DNA from: Rhizorhabdus dicambivorans
GTDB taxonomy: Bacteria > Pseudomonadota > Alphaproteobacteria > Sphingomonadales > Sphingomonadaceae
NCBI RefSeq assembly: GCF_002355275.1
Contig: NZ_CP023449.1
Location: 1,342,001 to 1,406,000 of the forward strand
DNA length: 64,000 nt
Reading direction: 5' to 3'
In this document: positions 52,703-61,245 of the stretch, piece after piece
Layout: the number at the start of each line of letters is the position of its first letter
Position numbering within the stretch: the first letter of the stretch is position 1
Notes under the pieces: generated by a model
Databases searched by the model: none
The model's input: the letters and a program-made list of their open reading frames with translations, nothing else
Told to the model about the DNA's origin: nothing
Position numbers and translations under genes: made by a program

Positions 52703-54481
52703 CTAGTCCACCGCCGCCGTGGCGCCGAGCGAGGTGAGCCGCACCGCGTCGCGGCCGGGGAGGCCGGGGAAGCGGGGCCACAGGCCCTGGCTGATCGCCA
52801 TCAGGCTGGGGGCCTTCGCGCCGGTGTGGCGCTGATACATCCAGTAGTTCCGCAGCACGATCGCGACATAGGCGCGGGTTTCCGTGAAGGGGATCGATTC
52901 GATGAACAGCAGCGGATCGGCGAGGTTGCGGCCGCGCGCGTTCCAGTTGGCGACCGAGGTCGGCCCGGCATTATAGGCGGCGATCACCTTGGGCAGCAGC
53001 CCGCCGGTGCCACTGCTGTCGGCAAGCTCGCGCAGATAGGCCTGGCCCAGCTCGATGCTGGTGGCGGGCTGGCTGAGCGCGCCGGCATCGAGGGTGCGGC
53101 CGAGATGGCGGGCGACCATCTGCGCGGTGCCGGGCATGAGCTGCATCACCCCGCGCGCTCCGGCCGAACTGACCGCGTTGGTCTTGAACTGCGATTCCTG
53201 GAGGGCGTGAGCGAAGACCAGCGCCTTGTCCACGCGCCAGCCCGAGGCCGGCGTCCAGGCCGGCACCGGATAGCGAGCGGCTGCCGACAGCTGCGCGCCC
53301 GACGGGCCGTTCTGGGCGAGCCAGATCTGTGTCGACGGCAGGTCGAGCCGGGCAGCGAGGTGGATCAGCGATTCATGGTCGCGGGCAAGGCCGATCCTGG
53401 CCTGGTAGCGCAGCATCGCGTCGGCCAGCTCGGTCTCGCCGATCTCGGCCAGCGCAGTGGCGCGGCGGACATTGGCGATGGCGCCGATCGCCGACCAGTC
53501 ATTGGCGGTGAGCTTCAGGCTGCCGCCCGCGTCGTCGGAAAGGCCGAGCGCCGCCTGGGCGACCATGCCGTAGAAGCTCTCCTTCATCCGCGCCGCCGAA
53601 CGCAGGCGCGGCTCGACCCGCTCGGGATGGGCGCAGGCCATGTCGGCGCGGCTTGTCCAGTACAGGCCGGCGGCGATCATCTCGGGATCGCGGGCGCGGG
53701 TCGAGACTTCCTCGAAGGCGGTGCCGGCGGCGGCGCAGTCCTTCTGGCGCCACGCGGCAAGGCCCGACACCCAGCTCGCCTGCACCGCCCAGTCGCCGAG
53801 CCCGGTGCGGGCGCGGTCGGCGACGCGGCGGGCGTTCGCGTCGTCGCCCGACAAATAATAGGCCCAGGCGGTGCGCTGCAGCCATTCGGCCTGCGCTTCC
53901 GGCGAGAGATCGGCCAGACCGGCAGTGACGAGCGCTTCGGCCTCGCTCGGCCGGTCGCAGCGCAGCAGCGACGTCACGACCTGCGACAGCGCCGCGGCAG
54001 CACGGTCGTTACGCAGCGAGCGGGCGCTCTGCCGCTTGGAGGGGCCGGCGATGCGGACCAGCCCGCGCGTGGCCGGCAGCAGCGGCGTGGCGAGGCCACG
54101 GCGCGAGGCGATGGCGGCCACCTCGCCCGCCTGGGGCAGATCGGGCGCGGTGCCGAGCAGCGCGGTCAGGCTCTCGTCGCTCGCCTTGGGCGATCCCTTG
54201 GCAAGGATCAGCTCGGCCGAGGCGACGTCGGTCAGCGGGCCGCCGGGCAGTGCGGCGATGCCGGCCTGGGCGGTCGCCCAGTCATTGGCACGGATCGCGG
54301 CGAAGATCGCGCGATAGCGGCTGCGCTGGTCGGCGGTAAGGCCGGAGGTGATCGGCAGCGGCTGGGCGGCGGCGGCGAGGCCGGCGGCCGCCGCCGGCAC
54401 AAGCACCGCGTTCTGGGCCGAAGCCATGGAGGGGAGGGCGGCGGCGATCGCGCCGGCAAGCAGCAGTGGTCTGAGCATCAT
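52703..54481 (-). CDS. lytic transglycosylase (SLT domain)
   Basis: The 592-residue protein has a signal peptide (MMLRPLLLAGAIAAALPSMASA), a long alpha-helical toroid-like middle and a C-terminal SLT domain. The catalytic Glu lies in HALQESQFKTNAVSSAGARGVMQLMPGTA; the later AYNAGP is also typical. It cleaves peptidoglycan in the periplasm, resembling Slt70. The ATGATG start overlaps the upstream UDG-like gene's stop, so the two are coupled. Confidence 0.93.
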   Translation of the reverse strand: MMLRPLLLAGAIAAALPSMASAQNAVLVPAAAAGLAAAAQPLPITSGLTADQRSRYRAIFAAIRANDWATAQAGIAALPGGPLTDVASAELILAKGSPKASDESLTALLGTAPDLPQAGEVAAIASRRGLATPLLPATRGLVRIAGPSKRQSARSLRNDRAAAALSQVVTSLLRCDRPSEAEALVTAGLADLSPEAQAEWLQRTAWAYYLSGDDANARRVADRARTGLGDWAVQASWVSGLAAWRQKDCAAAGTAFEEVSTRARDPEMIAAGLYWTSRADMACAHPERVEPRLRSAARMKESFYGMVAQAALGLSDDAGGSLKLTANDWSAIGAIANVRRATALAEIGETELADAMLRYQARIGLARDHESLIHLAARLDLPSTQIWLAQNGPSGAQLSAAARYPVPAWTPASGWRVDKALVFAHALQESQFKTNAVSSAGARGVMQLMPGTAQMVARHLGRTLDAGALSQPATSIELGQAYLRELADSSGTGGLLPKVIAAYNAGPTSVANWNARGRNLADPLLFIESIPFTETRAYVAIVLRNYWMYQRHTGAKAPSLMAISQGLWPRFPGLPGRDAVRLTSLGATAAVD

Positions 54482-55248
54482 CCGAGCAATTTCATCAGCA
54501 GTTGCAGGTCTTCCCACGCACGGCGTTTCTGCTGGGGATGCTGCAGGAGGGTTCGGGGGTGAAAGGTGGCTACAGCCTGGGTGGCGCCACCGGAGAGCTG
54601 GACATCATGGACGCGCCCGCGCGCCTCCACGAAACCGAGATTGAGGAAGGCTCGCGACGGGGCCTCACCCATCAGCAGCAGCGCGCGAGGACGGGCGAGC
54701 GCGACATGGTGGCGCGCCAGATCGTTGAACAGCGCGCCGGCCGCCTTGTCGATATAGCCGCCGGTCGGGCGGCCGGGCGCCATGGCGGAAAGGTAGAGCG
54801 ACTGGCGGTCGCGCTTCATCGCGCCGATCATCGCGTCCAGCAGCGCCCCTTCGGGGCCGCTGAGCAGCCGGCCGGCTTCGGGATCGCCGGCCTCGGGCAG
54901 GTCGACCAGCACCATCAGGCCGGAGGCGGGATCCCCCATCGGCGCGACCCGCCCGGCAAGCGGCATGGCGAGCGCCTCGCTGGTGGTGAGCCAGGTCTGG
55001 AAAGCCGCGAGATCGTCGGGAAAGGAGGGAGCGGCCGGAGGCGCGGCGCGGGGCGGTTCGGCCCGCACCGCGGGAGCGGCGGGCGCAGGGGCGGCGCTCT
55101 CCGCGAGGATGGGCGCGGCGGGGCGCTCCGCCTTCGCGAGCCAGTCGCGCGGCGTCTCGTCGATCAGCGTGTCGAGCCCGGCCTCGTGCCACCACCCCAT
55201 CAGGCTGGCGATATGCTCCGTCGAACCGAGATTTGCCCCCAAATCCAT
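54478..55248 (-). CDS. uracil-DNA glycosylase superfamily protein (family 4-like, no cysteines)
   Basis: About 256 residues. After a Pro/Ala-rich linker (residues 40-80) comes a UDG-like fold: VAPMGDPASGLMVLVDLPEAGD, LSGPEGALLDAMIGAM, SLYLSAMAPGRPTGG and ATFHPRTLLQHPQQKRRAWEDL. Family 4 UDGs coordinate an Fe-S cluster with four cysteines, but this protein contains no cysteine at all. The glycosylase motif positions look altered (GDPASG where GEAPG is usual). It may still remove uracil or may be a non-catalytic relative. GTG 55257 would add three residues. It overlaps the lytic transglycosylase start. Confidence 0.75.
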   Translation of the reverse strand: MDLGANLGSTEHIASLMGWWHEAGLDTLIDETPRDWLAKAERPAAPILAESAAPAPAAPAVRAEPPRAAPPAAPSFPDDLAAFQTWLTTSEALAMPLAGRVAPMGDPASGLMVLVDLPEAGDPEAGRLLSGPEGALLDAMIGAMKRDRQSLYLSAMAPGRPTGGYIDKAAGALFNDLARHHVALARPRALLLMGEAPSRAFLNLGFVEARGRVHDVQLSGGATQAVATFHPRTLLQHPQQKRRAWEDLQLLMKLLG

Positions 55249-55372
55249 AAGCGGCACTAAAGGGAGGGGTTGACGAACAGGTCAATCTGACGGCAGCGGC
55301 TTTGGGGCATGACGTTTTGATGATGCGATGACCGGATCGTAGGGACACCGGGAAGAGGACAAGGGTAGGGAA

Positions 55373-57022
55373 ATGTCGAACCGCGAATCGATGGCCTATG
55401 ATGTCGTGATCGTAGGCGCCGGGCCGGCGGGGCTCGCTGCGGCGATCCGCCTCAAGCAGCTGGCACTCGAATCGGGCCGCGAGATCGCGGTCTGCGTGCT
55501 GGAGAAGGGATCCGAGGTCGGCGCGCACATATTGTCGGGCGCGGTGGTCGATCCTATCGCGCTGGACGAACTGCTGCCCGAATGGCGCGACATGGACAGC
55601 CCCCTGACCGTGCCCGTGACCGAGAACCATCACTGGATCCTGACCGCGAAGCACAGCTTCTCGATGCCGCACATCGCGACGCCGAGCTTCATGCACAACA
55701 AGGGCACCTACACGCTCTCGCTGGGCAATCTGTGCCGCTGGCTGGCGGGACAGGCCGAGAATCTGGGGGTCGAGATCTTCCCCGGCTTCGCCGCCGCCGA
55801 GATCCTTTATAATGAGGACGGCTCGGTGAAGGGCGTCGCGACCGGCGACATGGGCGTCAGCCGCGAAGGCGAGCACAAGCCCGACTATCAGCCGGGCATG
55901 GAGCTGCACGCGCGCTATACCTTTTTCGCAGAGGGCGTGCGCGGGCACCTGTCCAAGGTGCTCAAGGGCCATTTCGACCTGGAGGCCGATTGCCAGCCGC
56001 AGACCTATGCGATCGGCATCAAGGAATTGTGGGACATCCCCGCCGACAAGCATGTGCCGGGCAAGGTGATCCACACCCAGGGCTGGCCGCTGCGCGACGA
56101 GGTGGGCGGCGGTTTCCTCTACCATCAGGCGAACAATCAGGTGGCGCTCGGCTTCGTCGTCGGCCTTGGCTACAAGAATCCGCACGTCTATCCGTTCGAG
56201 GAATTCCAGCGCTGGAAGCAGCACCCGAAGATTCGCGAGATCCTCGAGGGCGGCCGCCGCGTCTCCTATGGCGCGCGCGCCATCAACGAGGGCGGCTGGC
56301 AGGCGATCCCGAAGCTCACCTTCCCCGGCGGCGCGCTGATCGGCTGCTCGGCGGGCTTCGTCAACGTGCCGCGCATCAAGGGCAGCCACACCGCGATGAA
56401 GTCCGGCATGCTGGCGGCGGAAGCGGCGTTCGATGCGGTGACGGCCGACCGTTCGGGCGACGAGCTGACCGCCTATCCGGCGGCGCTGGAGGCGAGCTGG
56501 ATCGCCAAGGAGCTGAAGACCGTCCGCAACGCCGAGCCGTTCATCGCCAAGTTCGGCCCTTTCGCGGGCACGCTGCTGGCGGGCGCCGACATGTGGATGC
56601 GGCATCTCGGCATCGGCCTGCCCTTCACTCTCAAGCACCACAAGGACAATGAGGGGATGTGGCGCCAGGATATCGCGCCGAAGATCGACTATCCCAAGCC
56701 CGACGGCGTGATCAGCTTCGATCGCCTCTCGTCGGTGTTCCTGTCGAACACCAACCATGAGGAGGACCAGCCGGTTCACCTCCAGCTCAAGGACCCTTCG
56801 GTCCCGATCGACATCAACCTGCCCTATTACGACGCGCCCGAGCAGCGTTACTGCCCGGCGGGCGTCTATGAGATCGTCGGCGGCGAGGAGGGCAGCCCGC
56901 GCCTGCAGATCAACGCGCAGAACTGCGTCCACTGCAAGACCTGCGACATCAAGGATCCCACCCAGAACATCAACTGGGTGACGCCGGAAGGCGGCGGCGG
57001 GCCGAACTATCCCAATATGTGA
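55373..57022 (+). CDS. electron transfer flavoprotein-ubiquinone oxidoreductase
   Basis: The 549-residue protein has the FAD-binding VVIVGAGPAGLAAAIRLKQLA at the N terminus, the ETF-QO motif GAHILSGAVVDP, a hydrophobic quinone region and the C-terminal ferredoxin-like [4Fe-4S] site (CPAGVYE and NCVHCKTCDIKDPTQNI). It passes electrons from ETF, and so from fatty-acid and amino-acid oxidation, to ubiquinone at the inner membrane. A strong intrinsic terminator follows it. Confidence 0.96.
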   Translation: MSNRESMAYDVVIVGAGPAGLAAAIRLKQLALESGREIAVCVLEKGSEVGAHILSGAVVDPIALDELLPEWRDMDSPLTVPVTENHHWILTAKHSFSMPHIATPSFMHNKGTYTLSLGNLCRWLAGQAENLGVEIFPGFAAAEILYNEDGSVKGVATGDMGVSREGEHKPDYQPGMELHARYTFFAEGVRGHLSKVLKGHFDLEADCQPQTYAIGIKELWDIPADKHVPGKVIHTQGWPLRDEVGGGFLYHQANNQVALGFVVGLGYKNPHVYPFEEFQRWKQHPKIREILEGGRRVSYGARAINEGGWQAIPKLTFPGGALIGCSAGFVNVPRIKGSHTAMKSGMLAAEAAFDAVTADRSGDELTAYPAALEASWIAKELKTVRNAEPFIAKFGPFAGTLLAGADMWMRHLGIGLPFTLKHHKDNEGMWRQDIAPKIDYPKPDGVISFDRLSSVFLSNTNHEEDQPVHLQLKDPSVPIDINLPYYDAPEQRYCPAGVYEIVGGEEGSPRLQINAQNCVHCKTCDIKDPTQNINWVTPEGGGGPNYPNM

Positions 57023-57031
57023 GATGGGGCA

Positions 57032-57062
57032 GGGCCGGGGGAAACTCCGGCCCTTTTCTTTT
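57032..57062 (+). terminator. intrinsic terminator after ETF-QO
   Basis: GGGCCGG pairs with CCGGCCC (with a G-U and a G-C extending it to nine pairs) around a GAAA tetraloop, followed by TTTTCTTTT. It starts nine bases after the stop codon and is the clearest terminator in the window. Confidence 0.9.
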
Positions 57063-57068
57063 GCATGC

Positions 57069-57154
57069 GTCGCCCCGGCGGACGGGGCCGCCATGGTCTA
57101 GGGCGCGGGGTCGCGGCAGGGGCCTGTTGCGGCCCCGGCCTCCGCCGGGGCGAC
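57069..57154. repeat. paired inverted palindromic repeat, family C (one arm shortened)
   Basis: The right arm (57130-57154) is the perfect 25-base family C unit; the left arm (57069-57090) lacks three bases of it. It lies just past the ETF-QO terminator, next to a convergent small exported protein gene. Confidence 0.85.
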
Positions 57155-57162
57155 GGTTGTCG

Positions 57163-57450
57163 CTACCGCTCGCACGCCGCATAATCGCCCGCCCGGCAGG
57201 CCGCGACCCGCTCGCGCCACTCGGCGCGCTGGCGTTCGTAGCGTTCCATCGCCTTGCGGTTCGCCTCGCGGACGCCGGCATTGGCGCGGTCGCGGCGGTT
57301 CACCACGCCCTGGGCGCCCCGATTGAGCTCGATCGTGCGGAGCCGGTCGGCGCGATGCTCGGCATCCTCCGGCTGGGCATGGGCGATGTCGGGGAGCATA
57401 GCCAGCAGCGGCATGGTGAGGAGCGTGAGGGCGAGGAGCGGACGGGCCAT
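57163..57450 (-). CDS. small exported hypothetical protein
   Basis: The 95-residue protein has a signal peptide (MARPLLALTLLTMPLLAMLPDIAHA). The mature part is highly charged and helical (HRADRLRTIELNRGAQGVVNRRDRANAGVREANRKAMERYERQRAEWRERVAACRAGDYAACER), suggesting a small coiled, possibly RNA- or envelope-binding protein with two cysteines at the end. I do not recognise the family. It is convergent with ETF-QO. Confidence 0.65.
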   Translation of the reverse strand: MARPLLALTLLTMPLLAMLPDIAHAQPEDAEHRADRLRTIELNRGAQGVVNRRDRANAGVREANRKAMERYERQRAEWRERVAACRAGDYAACER

Positions 57451-57535
57451 CAGGGCTGTCTACCCCCTGTGGCTTACGCCAGGCTGAACCGCAGCATGCT
57501 TGCCTTGTCGTGCCGGCCCCGATATCGCCCGTGCA

Positions 57536-57901
57536 ATGTCCACACCCCGCAAGACCCTGTCGCTCAGCCGCGTCGTCGCGCCCACCGAGGGCCCGGCGCT
57601 GTCGGGCGACGCCCAGATCATCGCCCAGGCCGTTCGTCGCAAGCTGTGCATCACCGCGATCTACAATCGCACCAGCATGACGATCGCGCCCCACATCCTC
57701 TACACCAAGCATGACGACCCGTTCATGGACGGCGTGGTGGTGCTGCGCGACGGCAAGGTGCCGACCGAACCGAAGCTGGGCGCCTTCAAGCTGGCCGGGC
57801 TCAACAACGTCATGCTGACCGCGGACAATTTCACGCTCCAGCCCGTGTTTGACGCGAGCGATGCGAAATATGAAGGCGTGACCCTGGCGAAGGTCGACTG
57901 A
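57536..57901 (+). CDS. hypothetical protein
   Basis: The 121-residue protein, from ATG 57536, contains GDAQIIAQAVRRKLCITAIYNRTSMTIAPHILYTKHDDPFMDGVVVLRDGK and ends FDASDAKYEGVTLAKVD. The mid-region reads like a WYL-type sensor beta fold (IYNRTSMTIAPHILY), but there is no HTH domain. It follows the divergent exported gene by 85 bases. Function unknown. Confidence 0.65.
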   Translation: MSTPRKTLSLSRVVAPTEGPALSGDAQIIAQAVRRKLCITAIYNRTSMTIAPHILYTKHDDPFMDGVVVLRDGKVPTEPKLGAFKLAGLNNVMLTADNFTLQPVFDASDAKYEGVTLAKVD

Positions 57902-57957
57902 CCGGCGCCAGATATTGATCGGTTGAAGTTGAATCGGCCTGAACCGCGAAACAAGCT

Positions 57958-58269
57958 CTACTTCAAGCGGTCGCCCAGCCGCGCGATCAGGTCCATCCGT
58001 TCGTGGAAGATCGCAACGATAAGGGCAGGGGCCTTCTCGCGGGGAAGGCAGAATATGTAATGATGCTCGCAGCGGGCCATTCGCAGCCCGGGATAGAGTG
58101 CGTTCATATCGCGGTAGGGTCCCTGTGCCGCAGCGATGGTCTCGATAGCCTGTGCCAGTCTGGTCACGTAGCTGCGCGCCTGCTCGGATCCCCATTGCTT
58201 CCGCGTATAACGGACGATGGCCCTCAGGTCGGCTTCCGCCGCAGCGAGAAGCACATAGCCAGCGGTCAA
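57958..58269 (-). CDS. RelE/ParE family toxin
   Basis: The 103-residue protein has the ParE pattern AEADLRAIVRYTRKQWGSEQARSYVTRL with MARCEHHYIFCLPREK near the end. ParE-type toxins inhibit gyrase and are checked by a partner antitoxin. The start ATG (58269-58267) overlaps the antitoxin's stop by four bases, so the antitoxin is made first from a shared transcript. The gene is at the end of that transcript. Confidence 0.85.
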   Translation of the reverse strand: MTAGYVLLAAAEADLRAIVRYTRKQWGSEQARSYVTRLAQAIETIAAAQGPYRDMNALYPGLRMARCEHHYIFCLPREKAPALIVAIFHERMDLIARLGDRLK

Positions 58270-58520
58270 GCGCGGCTTTCCTGGCCCAGTTCCTCATCGA
58301 CTATGGCTTCGATGCTCTTTGCGGACGTCGCCCCGTCCAGGCCATCTGCGATACGCTGCGCCAACAGATCTTTCAGTTCCTGCCAGGCGTGATCGCCATC
58401 GGCATCGGCCGGGAAGAGGCGTTCGATCGCATATTGCCTGATCGTCTTGCCCTGCAGCGCGGCTAAGGCCTTCAGATTCTGATGCTGCTTGTCGGAAATG
58501 TCGATCGTCAGGCGGCTCAT
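58266..58520 (-). CDS. ribbon-helix-helix antitoxin (partner of the ParE-like toxin)
   Basis: The 84-residue protein starts MSRLTIDISDKQHQNLKALAALQGKTIRQYAIERLF, a typical ribbon-helix-helix N terminus. The acidic C-terminal helix (AKSIEAIVDEELGQE) probably binds the toxin. It should repress its own promoter, with which a pair of direct repeats at 58561 agrees. It overlaps the toxin start by four bases. Confidence 0.85.
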   Translation of the reverse strand: MSRLTIDISDKQHQNLKALAALQGKTIRQYAIERLFPADADGDHAWQELKDLLAQRIADGLDGATSAKSIEAIVDEELGQESRA

Positions 58521-58560
58521 GTTTAGACCCCAATATCAGTCGGTGACCCAGATTAGCATA

Positions 58561-58585
58561 AATGTGGGTTTGTGTGAATGTGGGT
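58561..58585 (-). promoter_or_regulatory. direct repeats upstream of the antitoxin gene, candidate operator
   Basis: AATGTGGGT occurs at 58561-58569 and again at 58577-58585, on the plus strand, 41 bases upstream of the antitoxin ATG. Two such 9-base sites spaced 16 bases start to start are of the sort used by ribbon-helix-helix autorepressors. Confidence 0.5.
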
Positions 58586-58624
58586 GCCGCTTGGCCGGAG
58601 ATCAATTCGCTACGGAGATCGCTC

Positions 58625-59461
58625 CTATCGGAGCCGCGTCGCCAGCCGCCACCAGTCGGGCCGGGCAGCGGCAACGGCGCGGTCGGCGGCGTCGCGCGCC
58701 GCATCCGAATCGAACAGCGCGAAGCAGGTCGCGCCCGAACCCGACATGCGGGCGAGGAGCGTGCCGGGCTGCGCCGCGAGCAGCGCGACGACATCGCCGA
58801 TCACCGGGCAGAGGGCGCGGGCCGGGGGTTCGAGGTCGTTGCGGCCGGCGAGCGCGGCGGCCAGCGGGTCGCCCTCCGCCAGCGGCCCGCGATCGATTCC
58901 ATCCCAGCCGGCGAAGACCGGGCCTGTCGCGAGCGGGATGCCCGGATTGACGAGAAGCAGCGGCATGCCGTGCAGTCCCGGAGCCTCGATCGGCCGGAGT
59001 TCGTCGCCGCGCGCATCGCCCCGGGCCGTCACCGACAGCAGGCAGGCGGGCACATCGGCGCCAAGCTCGGCCGCGCGGCCGACGATGCGCGGATCATTGG
59101 GACCGATTCCCCACAGGCCGCAGAGCAGGCGCATCGCGGCGGCGGCGTCGGCCGAGCCGCCGCCGATGCCGGCCGCGACCGGCAGCCGCTTGTCGAGGCG
59201 GATCGCCGGGGGCCGCCCGGTGCCGGGCAGCGAGGCGACGCCGCGCACCGCGCGCATCACCAGATTATCCTCCGGATCGCCATCGGCCAGCGCGGCGGCG
59301 AACGGCCCCGTGATCGTCAGCCCGGCGGGGCCATCGACCGTTTCAATCAGGTCGCCATGCGCGGCGAAGGCGAAGATCGTCTCGATCTCATGATAGCCGT
59401 CCTCCCGCCGCCGCCGCACGTGGAGGGCGAGGTTGATCTTGGCAAAGGCGGTCTCGATCAT
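58625..59461 (-). CDS. ispE: 4-(cytidine 5'-diphospho)-2-C-methyl-D-erythritol kinase
   Basis: The 278-residue GHMP kinase starts MIETAFAKINLALHVRRRREDGYHEIETIF and has the Gly-rich phosphate loop PVAAGIGGGSADAAA. It ends with the MSGSGATCFALF motif. It phosphorylates CDP-ME in the non-mevalonate isoprenoid pathway. ATG 59461 is 23 bases after the upstream TPR gene's stop at 59485, so the two may share a transcript. Confidence 0.95.
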   Translation of the reverse strand: MIETAFAKINLALHVRRRREDGYHEIETIFAFAAHGDLIETVDGPAGLTITGPFAAALADGDPEDNLVMRAVRGVASLPGTGRPPAIRLDKRLPVAAGIGGGSADAAAAMRLLCGLWGIGPNDPRIVGRAAELGADVPACLLSVTARGDARGDELRPIEAPGLHGMPLLLVNPGIPLATGPVFAGWDGIDRGPLAEGDPLAAALAGRNDLEPPARALCPVIGDVVALLAAQPGTLLARMSGSGATCFALFDSDAARDAADRAVAAARPDWWRLATRLR

Positions 59462-59484
59462 GGTCGCGACCGGTGATGCGGCCT

Positions 59485-61137
59485 TCACTTGGCGCCGAGC
59501 GCGGGGCCGATGCCGTCCGCGAGCTTGCGGCCGAGCCGCTCGGCCCCGGGCTTGTCGGCCTCCACCAGTGCGGCGCGCCAGGCATAGCGGGCCTCGATCC
59601 GCCGCCCGACCGCCCAATAGGCATCGCCCAGATGCTCGTTGATCACAGACTGGCCCGGATCGCCGGCCACCGCCCGCTCCAGCGCCGCGATCGCGCCGGC
59701 ATAGTTGCCGCGCCTGTAATAGAGCCAGCCGAGCGAATCGGCGATCGCGGCATCGTTCGGGTCGAGCCCGCTCGCCCGTTCGATGAACACCTGAGCCTCG
59801 GCAAGGTCCTCGTTGCGGTCGAGCATGCCGTAGCCGAGATAATTGAGCACGACCGGCTGGTTGGGAGCGAGCTGGCTGGCCTGGCGCAGGGTGGCCTTGG
59901 CCTCGGCCCAGTTGCCCGAGCGATCGAGCGCGCCGGCCAGCAGGAAAAGATGCGGCCAGTTGGGTGCGCCCAGGGCCTTGTCCATCTCGATCGCGCGCCG
60001 ATAGGCCGCGGCGGCCTCCGCCGGGCGATCGAGATCGGACAGGATGCCGCCCAGTTCGACAAAGGCCGCGGCGGTCGCGCCAGCTTGCTGCGCCGATTTC
60101 TGCGCTTCGGCCAGCGCCGCCTCCCGATTGCCCATCGCCAGCAATATGCTGCTGCGTTCCTGGCGGGCGGCCTGGGCCAGCGGATCGTCGGCGGGGACCT
60201 GGCCGATCGCCGCCAGCGCCGCCTCATGATAGCCGTTGGCGGCGAGCAGATCGGCGACGGCGATCGTCGCGGCGGCATTGCCCGGCGCCAGATAGCCGGC
60301 GAGGCGGGCGAGCTGGAGCGACACGGGCGAGCGGCCGTCGCCCTTCACCTCGATCGCGAGCTGGGCGAACAGCTCGGACAGGCCGAGCTCGGGCGTGTCG
60401 ATCGCGCCGGCGAGCGGCTTGCCCGCCTCGAGCAGGGCGCGGGCGGCGGCCAGTTCGGGCGCCTTGCCGTCGAGAATCGCGCGGGCGCCGGCCTTGTCGC
60501 CGCGCTTGGCGAGCAGCGCCCCGGCGGCGAGCTGAAGCCGAAGCGCGCGGCTGTCGCCGGCGGCGACGAGCCGGCGCAGATTGGCAAGCGCATCGGTGTG
60601 GCCGGCGGCAAGCGCGATCAGCAGCTGATGATCGCGCGCATAGGCATTGGCCAGCTGCGATCCCATGCCGGCCGAAACCAGCCGCACCGCATCGCCCCGC
60701 TTCTGGCCATAGGCCACCCAGCCGCGCATCACCGGGTTGAGGAAGGCGAACACCTGTTCGCGGTCGATCCGCTGAATGACGGCGTCGGCCCGTTTCCAGT
60801 CGCGTGCGACGACCGCGTCGGAAAACAGCATCAGCACCGCGTCGGGGGGCAGCGCGCCGAGCCGGTCGAGCTGCGCCGCGGCGAGCCCGGCCAGCTTGAA
60901 ATTGCCGGCGGTCAGCGCCTGGCGATAGGTGCGCAGGGCGAGGCGCCGGTCCTCCGGCGCGGCCTGCAGCAGCTTCGCATAGCTGGTGGCGGCGGCATCG
61001 GGCATACCGCCGGCATCGGCCAGCCGGGCACGGACATATTGGCGCAACTCTGCCGATGTCTCGCTGACCATCGCGGGCAGCGCGGCGGGCCAGGCCAGCG
61101 ACAGGGCCATGCCCAGCAGGATGCGCTGCGGCTTCAT
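59485..61137 (-). CDS. TPR-repeat exported protein
   Basis: The 550-residue protein begins MKPQRILLGMALSLAWPAALPA (signal peptide) and is built of alpha-helical TPR-like repeats throughout. The clearest ones are near the end (LNYLGYGMLDRNEDLAEAQVFIERASGLDPNDAAIADSLGWLYYRRGNYAGAI and similar). It probably scaffolds protein complexes in the periplasm or outer membrane. Sphingomonad ispE is often preceded by such a gene. No enzymatic domain is seen. Confidence 0.85.
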   Translation of the reverse strand: MKPQRILLGMALSLAWPAALPAMVSETSAELRQYVRARLADAGGMPDAAATSYAKLLQAAPEDRRLALRTYRQALTAGNFKLAGLAAAQLDRLGALPPDAVLMLFSDAVVARDWKRADAVIQRIDREQVFAFLNPVMRGWVAYGQKRGDAVRLVSAGMGSQLANAYARDHQLLIALAAGHTDALANLRRLVAAGDSRALRLQLAAGALLAKRGDKAGARAILDGKAPELAAARALLEAGKPLAGAIDTPELGLSELFAQLAIEVKGDGRSPVSLQLARLAGYLAPGNAAATIAVADLLAANGYHEAALAAIGQVPADDPLAQAARQERSSILLAMGNREAALAEAQKSAQQAGATAAAFVELGGILSDLDRPAEAAAAYRRAIEMDKALGAPNWPHLFLLAGALDRSGNWAEAKATLRQASQLAPNQPVVLNYLGYGMLDRNEDLAEAQVFIERASGLDPNDAAIADSLGWLYYRRGNYAGAIAALERAVAGDPGQSVINEHLGDAYWAVGRRIEARYAWRAALVEADKPGAERLGRKLADGIGPALGAK

Positions 61138-61245
61138 CGTTCATCTCCGCGATAAGGTCGGCCGACTCTATCCCACAAGCGGTGCCGCAAGCCAGCGCTA
61201 AGCGCGGCGATGGACGCGGAAAGCGGCGGCGTTAAGCTCGCGCCC

